From the NCBI GenBank assembly GCA_910574455.1, contig CAJSYZ010000003.1:3843250-3907249 (forward strand): a stretch of DNA of 64,000 bases. The letters are read 5' to 3'. The position numbers and the translations under genes are program-made. The notes below the pieces were generated by a model that worked only from the letters and a program-made list of their open reading frames with translations, was not told the DNA's origin and ran no database searches. Below are positions 58,289-64,000 of the stretch, piece by piece (the stretch's first letter is position 1; each line of letters opens with the position of its first letter). Origin of the DNA: Trichaptum fuscoviolaceum (taxonomy: Eukaryota; Basidiomycota; Agaricomycetes; Hymenochaetales; Trichaptaceae).

Positions 58289-61200
58289 GGTCGTATTGCT
58301 CAGTCGCGCCCTATACGACCCAACCGCCCTTGTGGCCGAAGAACTCTCTTAATAATGGTCCCTTGTATTTAACCATCTCTACAATAGACCGTCGTCTTCG
58401 ACGACATTTGAAGTTCCCGGTACAGGTTAGCGACGGAAAGACGGATGCCTTAGCCACAGTAATGTTAGACAGCGGTGCGTCGGGAACTTTCATAAATTCC
58501 CGCTACGTTTCGCGACACGGACTCCAGACCCGGGACTTGGTAATCCCGATACTTTTGCGCAACGCGGACAATTCCCCGAACGCGATTGGACGCATCACCA
58601 AGGAAGTAGTCCTCAAACGTCGAGATGAAAGGACACTTAGAACAGTTGACCATGGCCGTCGCGGATATTGGCGACGACGACATTATCATGGGGATCGACT
58701 GGTTGCGGCACCATAACCCAACCATTGACTGGACCAACGATGTGGTCGATCTCAACCGCTGCCCGCCCCAGTGTGACAACCAGCAACGCCTGGTCCCGCT
58801 TCCCCGCCTCGCCATAGCAGAAGAAGTCGAGACCCCCTGGGGGCCCGACAGGACCCAGGCCGAATGGGAAGCTGTCCCCACCGGGATTTCGGTACTCAGA
58901 AAAATATTGGGACCAGTACCACGACGCCGAATCCTACTTCGTCACGACGGACGACCATTTCGCGTACAAAATTGCCGCCTCGTACACCCACTCCCAGGCC
59001 ATCGCTGAGAAGTCTGCGGTGAAGGAAGGCGAGAAAACCTTCGAAGAACTAGTTCCCCCCGAATTCCGTGAGTTTGCCGACGTTTTCTCGAAAGTTGAAT
59101 CCGAAAGGCTTCCACTGCGCAAGCCGTATGACCACGCCATAGATTTAGAACCCGGGAAGGTTCCCCCGTACAGCAAAATCTATCCCTTGGCCCCAGCCGA
59201 ACGCGATGCCCTTCGCGAATTCGTTGACGAAAACCTGCGCAAGGGGTACATACGACCTTCGAAATCCCCTGCAGCGGCTCCCGTCTTCTTTATCAAGAAA
59301 AAGGATGGAACCTTGCGCATGGTAGTCGATTACCGACGACTGAACGACATCACGGTCAAGAATCGATACCCGCTTCCCCTCACGATGGAACTCGTAGACG
59401 CGCTGCAAAAGGCGAAGGTTTTCACGACTCTAGATTTACGATGGGGCTACCACAATGTGCGACTGAAGCAAGGCGACGAGTGGAAGGCTGCATTTCGGAC
59501 TCAGGCAGGACATTTCGAACCAACGGTGATGACATTCGGGCTCACGAATGCCCCAGCGACCTTCCAGCACATGATGAACGATATCTTCAAAGACCTCATT
59601 GGAGTATACGTGATCATCTATCTTGACGACTTGCTAATCTTTTCCGAAGATGAATCGCAGCACGATGAACACGTACGGGAAGTCCTTAAACGGCTACGCG
59701 AAAACGACTTGTTCTGCAAACCCGAAAAGTGCAAATTCAAACAGACTTCCGTCGAGTATCTCGGGATGATTATTTCGCAGGGAAAGGTGGCGATGGATCC
59801 CGCCAAGGTACAGGCGGTCCTCGACTGGCCTACCCCGAAAAAGGTGAAAGACATTCAAGCCTTCCTCGGGTTCGCGAATTCTATTGACGCTTCATTCGGG
59901 ATTTCTCGCACATCGTCAAACCGCTCACGACGCTGTTGAAGAAGGACATTCGCTGGGCCTGGACAGAAAACCAGCAGTTCGCTTTCGACTATCTCAAGCG
60001 CATGTTCACGACCGCCCCCGTCCTGATGATGCCAGACATGTCGCGACAATTCATCGTGGAATGCGACGCCTCTGATTTCGCGACCGGCGCGGTCTTGTCC
60101 CAGGAAGGCGACGACGGGCTGATACATCCGGTCGCCTTTTTCTCGAAATCCCTCAACGATGCGGAACGCAACTACGAGATTTATGACAAGGAGCTACTCG
60201 CGATTATTAGAGCTCTTGACGAGTGGCGACATTATCTCGAAGGTGCGAGTCATAAACTCGATATCGTGTCTGACCACAAGAATCTGCTATTTTCTCTGAA
60301 TCCCGAACGCTGACGCGACGCCAAGCCCGGTGGAGTCTGTTCCTCACTCGCTTCGACTTTACGATTCGCCATCGCCCAGGGCGACTCGGGGGCAAACCCG
60401 ACGCCATGTCACGACGCGTCGATCTTCAACCCGAAGGCGAAGACAACACGGGACGGACCCTCTTGACCCCCGAAATGTTTCGACTAAAAGCAATTCGTCG
60501 GGGAATGACACAGGTACACGGGGATCAGGCCCTCCTACGACGCATTCGTAAGTCAGATCAGTATGAAGACGAACTGGTGGACGCAATCGAGTTGGTCAAG
60601 TCCAAGGCGCCTCGAGTCCTGACCAAGGAACTTGAGGACTGGAGCACCGAGGAAGGCCTCATCCTGTACCAGGGTAAGGTTTACGTCCCGAAAGACGAGA
60701 CCATTCGCCGGGATGTGGTGAAGACTTACCACGACAGTCTCCCTGCCGGACATCCTGGACGTTGGAAGACGTTTGAGATGGTAAGCCGCAACTACTGGTG
60801 GCCCGGGATGTCTAACTTCGTAGAACGATACGTTTCGGGATGCGATACCTGCGCACGCACGAAGAACCGATCCCAACGCCCGGTAGGACTCCTGCAACCG
60901 AACGAAATCCCGCAGGGCCCCTGGCAGGCGATTTCGTGCGATTTCATCACCCAGCTCCCCCGATCTGAGGATTACGACGCAATTTTCGTGGTGGTCGACC
61001 GTCTCACCAAGCAAGCGCATTTTATCCCGACCACGTCTGACATCGATGCACCGGAAACTGCGGAACTATTCCTGCAGCACGTCTGGAAGCTGCACGGAAC
61101 CCCCCGCCAGATCATATCCGACCGCGGACCACAGTTTGTCGCGCAGTTCATGAAGGCCCTCTTTTCCCGACTCGGTATCAAGGGTACCACGTCGACTGCG

Positions 61201-62208
61201 TATCACCCGCAGACGGATGGGCAAACCGAAAGGGTAAACCAAGAGCTGGAACAGTATTTACGGGCTTTCATAGATACACGACAAGAAAACTGGGCCGGAT
61301 TACTCCCAATGGCAGAGTTCGCGCACAACACGAAAGCGCACGCGGCAACACGACAATCTCCGTTCACGCTTGTCTACGGCTACAATCCCGAATTCACGAT
61401 TGCCCCGAGCGACGGCCTATCCACGGTCCCCGCCGCGGACGCACGACTACAGGAGCTTCAGCAGGCACAGGAAGAGGCAAGAGCGGCTTTGGAGGTTGCG
61501 GCAGAGCGCATGAAGCAGCACTACGATCAGGCCAGGAACGAGGCCCCGCAGTACGCAGTCGGGGATAAAGTATGGCTCGAAGCGACGAACGTTCGGCGAC
61601 CGGGAGCGCGCAAATTATTACCGAAACGACTAGGGCCGTATAAAGTGAAGGCAAAGCTAAGTGACCTCACCTACGAACTCGAACTCCCCGCGTCGCTGAA
61701 GATTCATCCCGTATTTCACGTATCGTTGCTCTCGCCATACCACGAAGACGACATTCCCGGTCGAACGCAACCCCCGCCGCCCCCAGTCGAAGTAGAAGGA
61801 GATCTGGAATACGAGGTGGAAGAGGTACTGGACGCTAGACGGTTTAGACGGAGGTTTGAATATTTGGTACGATGGAAGGGATATTCGAGCGCGGAAGATA
61901 CATGGATTCCCGCAAAGGATATGGGTAATGCAAAGGCTAAAATTCGCAGTTTCTATCGAAAACACCCGGACGCCCCTCGAGAAGTCAACGCTATCGAGCT
62001 CTGTGACCTGAGCAAGATTCAAGCTTGGCGCCCCGGAGTTGCGCCTTTGGAGGGGGGTAATGTCGAGATCCCGGGCTCCTTTTCTCATTTCCCGCACTTT
62101 CCCGCCAAGGATCCCGACATGAGCAGACAAACCCGCGGGGAGAATCCCGCCATTGGATTCCCCGCGCGAAACCTCATTCCCGAATCGCACGATCCCATGC
62201 TCACGTGA
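58289..62208 (+). pseudogene. Chromovirus pol with several frameshifts
   Basis: Pol lies in the -1 frame relative to gag. Order: aspartic protease (ATVMLDSGASGTFI, ~58,465), reverse transcriptase (RMVVDYRRLND; YLDDLLIFS at ~59,620), RNase H (VECDASDFATGAVLSQ, ~60,055), an integrase HHCC zinc finger (HPGRWK...CDTCARTK) with core motifs (SCDFITQLP, SDRGPQF, YHPQTDGQTERVNQ), a GPY/F module (KRLGPYKVKAKLSDLTYELE) and a chromodomain (YEVEEVLDARR...YLVRWKGYSSAEDTW, ~61,810-61,950). The frame shifts near 58,617, 58,885, 59,880 (with a CGA-to-TGA type stop beside it) and 60,290. From 60,406 the integrase frame stays open and ends inside the 3' LTR at 62,208. Chromodomains guide such integrases to modified histones. 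Confidence 0.9.
62049..62060 (+). other. Polypurine tract of chromovirus
   Basis: GGAGGGGGGTAA immediately upstream of the 3' LTR at 62,061. Confidence 0.85.
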
Positions 62209-62878
62209 CTTATCCCGCACCACCGTCCCGGCAACCATGCACGCATACACACACTCATTTACGACGACCCGCCACGGCACACGTACATTCACTTATCAAC
62301 ATACGCTCATTAATCCGTTAGTACCTCAAGGTGACGACCTGCAACAGTCTGGCATACCTAGTCTGGCTAGTCGCGGCCCCGGACCGGACGTTGACGTCCA
62401 CGGACAGGCCGTAGCCATCTGGAGAGACGGGATAGACATGCCTAGCAGTGCGGTCGTAGCATGTATCGTTTGTAGTAGATAGGTGCGCATTGCGCAAGGA
62501 CACTTAGCGTAGATTAACTATACAGTCTTTACAAAGTAGATAAATAGCTGTAGGCATCGTAAGGAGCACCCCACTTTTGACCTCTTGTGGAGTGCTTCCT
62601 TAGGTGCGATCTCTCTCTTTTCTCCTGTGTAGTTAGTTGCGCAATACTTACTTGTGGAGTGCTTCCTTAGGGATCCGCTTACTTGACGTTCAAAGCAGTG
62701 AAGAGTCCTAGCTGGCCTTGAGAATCCCGCGACGCGCCTGGATAGAATCCCGCGCGTTTCCCGCCTGAATTCCCACGCCCGTTCCCAGTCGCGAATCCAG
62801 ATTCCCGAACGCGGGTTCTTGTCGTGAATTCCAGTTTCCCGAAACTGTTTCCCGCTACAATTCCCGATGGTCGTAACA
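62061..62878 (+). repeat. 3' LTR of chromovirus (818 bp)
   Basis: Same length as the 5' LTR, with two differences noticed. The pol reading frame runs 148 bp into it. Confidence 0.95.
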
Positions 62879-62883
62879 GAAAC
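62879..62883. repeat. TSD GAAAC, right of chromovirus
   Basis: Counterpart of 51,386-51,390. The transposase frame continues directly after it. Confidence 0.95.
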
Positions 62884-63593
62884 ACTTATTCAACAAGTAC
62901 AAAAGTTGTAACACCAACTCAAAGTGTTCTGCTACTATTAGTAGTAGCAGGCAAGCCAAATTAAACTACAACGGATTTGAACACTATAAACTGGATATTA
63001 GCAATGACTTTTCAATTTTCCATTCAGCCACCGCGTTCTTTGCGTATCGTGGTGAATCGATCCCTATAGAACAAGCAATGAGGGAGGTGATCAGGTCCAG
63101 TCCCTCTTGGCGCGGAAAACCTCGACGAGATGCAGTTCTTGTCCGAGGTGGTTCCCGCAAACAGGGGTTCGCAGGAATGAGAGTTGCCAGGGTTATACTT
63201 TTTTTCTCATTCACCGTTAAAGTGGAACGTCAGGAATGCGCTCTCGTCCAGTTTTTCAAGTGTGTTGGAGAATCGCCCGACCCGAAAACAAGAATGTGGA
63301 TAGTTGAACCAGCATATGAGTTGGAGAGCTCTACCGCCTGTGTCGGACGCTGTCCCGGAGTGAATGACAGTGGCAGACATCACTATCACCGTGACTGCAA
63401 GGCTCCGAAGCTGTCTGTGATAGATATAGGGGACATCTTTCGTTTAGCTCACCTCCTTGGGGTCCCGAAGGGTGACGAATCTCCTCCGAAGTCATTGACA
63501 CCTGAGGAATCCCTGGACTTTTACGATAGATTCTACGTTAACAGATTTGCTGACATGCACATGCACGAAACATTGTACGAAACTAGACAATGA

Positions 63594-64000
63594 TTACTAC
63601 TAACTTGAAGTAAAGCTTTTCAATTAGCATACACAACCTTGAATGTACTATATTGAAACTTACGAGTGAGGACTCGGATATGGCAATGAAACAAAAGGAT
63701 GTACTAGACAAAACAGACCTTAGTACTACGTATTTAACGTAGTACTACACTGGCATTGCAGCATTGGCTCTTAAAGACTAGTAGTACCATGACACTGTTT
63801 TAACTTCAACTTCAAGTTATGGTGTTCTTGGCTTGCTTTCAAGTTGTACAGTATACTACTAGTGGTACACTGGCAATGATATCATGGCAGTAGTATTTCA
63901 TTCAGGTTGGTCAAGGTAATGTTATTATCAGCAAATCACAAAGCGACACAAGGAAAAACTGTAGACACTAGCATAGCGCAAAGATTACATGGGAACTCCA
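63594..64000. other. Transposase-side flank within element B
   Basis: No gene. It carries CACTGGCATTGCAG, CACTGGCAATG, AACTTGAAG, TAGTACTACGT and ACTACTAGTGGTAC words, like the other motif-dense spacers. No CCCTGATG end occurs before the window stops. Confidence 0.5.

Larger units (their letters stand above)
51391..62878 (+). mobile_element. Ty3-type chromovirus (Tf1/sushi-like), 11.5 kb including a nested element
   Basis: Two 818-bp LTRs (51,391-52,208 and 62,061-62,878), TGTCGAG...GTAACA, differ at two positions that I noticed (51,555 and 52,197 versus their counterparts). A 5-bp TSD, GAAAC, flanks it. The order gag, protease, RT, RNase H, integrase, chromodomain defines the Ty3 class with chromodomain. 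The primer-binding site pairs with the LTR's own predicted transcript start, as in the self-priming Tf1/sushi group. Without the nested element and its 4-bp TSD it would be ~6.7 kb. It landed in the transposase gene of element B. The pol frame has several shifts, so this copy is not autonomous. Confidence 0.92.
47285..63593 (+). pseudogene. Plavaka-type transposase, element B copy, interrupted twice
   Basis: Coding blocks match the A copy: a zinc finger (CSRTFKSQSGRARHEYSAH), WKRKEYDVWYRDPLEVIRNL, LPRQHAMVHYPTMIPLFAAP, and the C-terminal SLTPEESLDFYDRFYVNRFA ending at 63,593. Exons begin 47,285-47,777, 47,837-48,462 and ~48,525 on. Lesions: TGA at 47,336-47,338 in the finger region where A has CAA, a 791-bp solo LTR in an intron (49,269-50,059), TGA at 51,363-51,365 where A has CGG, and an 11.5-kb chromovirus at 51,391-62,878. 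Removing the chromovirus and one GAAAC gives an open frame across the join. Retains the PFTNDFPRAD segment that the A copy has lost. Confidence 0.8.
17550..64000. mobile_element. Element B: Plavaka-type DNA transposon (right end beyond window)
   Basis: The left end is CATCAGGGAAACTACTTT at 17,550, matching both ends of element A. Inside are ORF2 on the minus strand (46,933 back to 40,596, continued at 18,434-18,145) and a divergent transposase on + (47,285-63,593). It is interrupted by element A, two solo LTRs and a nested chromovirus. No right-hand CCCTGATG end occurs before 64,000, so the element runs out of the window. The base pairs before the left end are TT rather than the TA seen for A, so B's target duplication cannot be confirmed. 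Boundary confidence is moderate; the identity of the two genes is firmer. Confidence 0.7.

Noticed and set aside
51391..62878. Strong RIP (repeat-induced point mutation) of the chromovirus
   Set aside because: A few CGA-to-TGA type changes were noticed in pol and in the B transposase, but the LTR pair is nearly identical and long frames remain open, so heavy RIP is not supported.
31013..63593. Transposase and ORF2 copies arranged as one giant palindrome centred near 40.3 kb
   Set aside because: The arms are clearly diverged and the centre coincides with a transposon end next to a truncated gene. Nested insertion of A into B explains the layout and restores a reading frame.
1..64000. CRISPR array, bacterial operons or ribosome-binding sites
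   Set aside because: Spliced genes and fungal families throughout; no regularly spaced identical repeats of CRISPR type.

Overview
This is a eukaryotic, almost certainly agaricomycete (basidiomycete) window. Genes are split by many ~50-60 bp introns with GT(A/G)-AG ends and CTAAC-type branch points. The transposon content (Plavaka-type DNA transposons, a chromodomain Ty3 element) and a Nik1-type hybrid histidine kinase relic also fit this group. No CRISPR, rRNA or convincing tRNA was seen. All splice models were built by eye from frame continuity and family motifs.

Positions 1-17,400 are compact core genome. From left to right: a partial ferric-reductase-like flavocytochrome (+), an ankyrin-FYVE-RING protein (+), an unrecognised coiled-coil acidic protein (-), a PI31-type proteasome regulator (-), the spliceosomal DEAD-box helicase Prp5 (+, divergent from PI31), an MFS drug/polyamine-type transporter (+) and the nucleoporin Nsp1 (-). 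Most of these reading frames close exactly after splicing. The FYVE finger reaches canonical spacing only if a 3-nt microexon (CAT) is included.

From 17,550 to the window end is a mobile-element pile-up that can be read in layers. Element B is a Plavaka-type DNA transposon. It starts about 150 bp upstream of the NSP1 start codon and runs past the right edge of the window. It has a transposase on + and a divergent companion gene, here called ORF2, on -. Element A (18,437-40,593, ~22 kb) is a second member of the family. It sits inside B's ORF2 between a TA duplication, with inverted CATCAGGGAA ends, and removing it rejoins B's reading frame. A carries its own transposase (-) and ORF2 (+), and also apparent cargo: a decayed Nik1 kinase, a WRN-like exonuclease gene and an unrecognised frameshifted gene. 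B was then hit by a 2.4-kb solo LTR (TSD GAAGC), a 791-bp solo LTR (TSD GATGC) and a full chromovirus (51,391-62,878, TSD GAAAC). The chromovirus gag was in turn split by a gag-only, non-autonomous LTR element in the opposite orientation (53,128-57,905, TSD CCGG).

The most interesting items are the 22-kb cargo-bearing transposon with its conserved companion gene ORF2, the gag-only LTR element with apparently identical LTRs, the self-priming signature of the chromovirus, and the FYVE microexon. The transposase copies and the chromovirus pol all show lesions, so probably none of these copies is autonomous.
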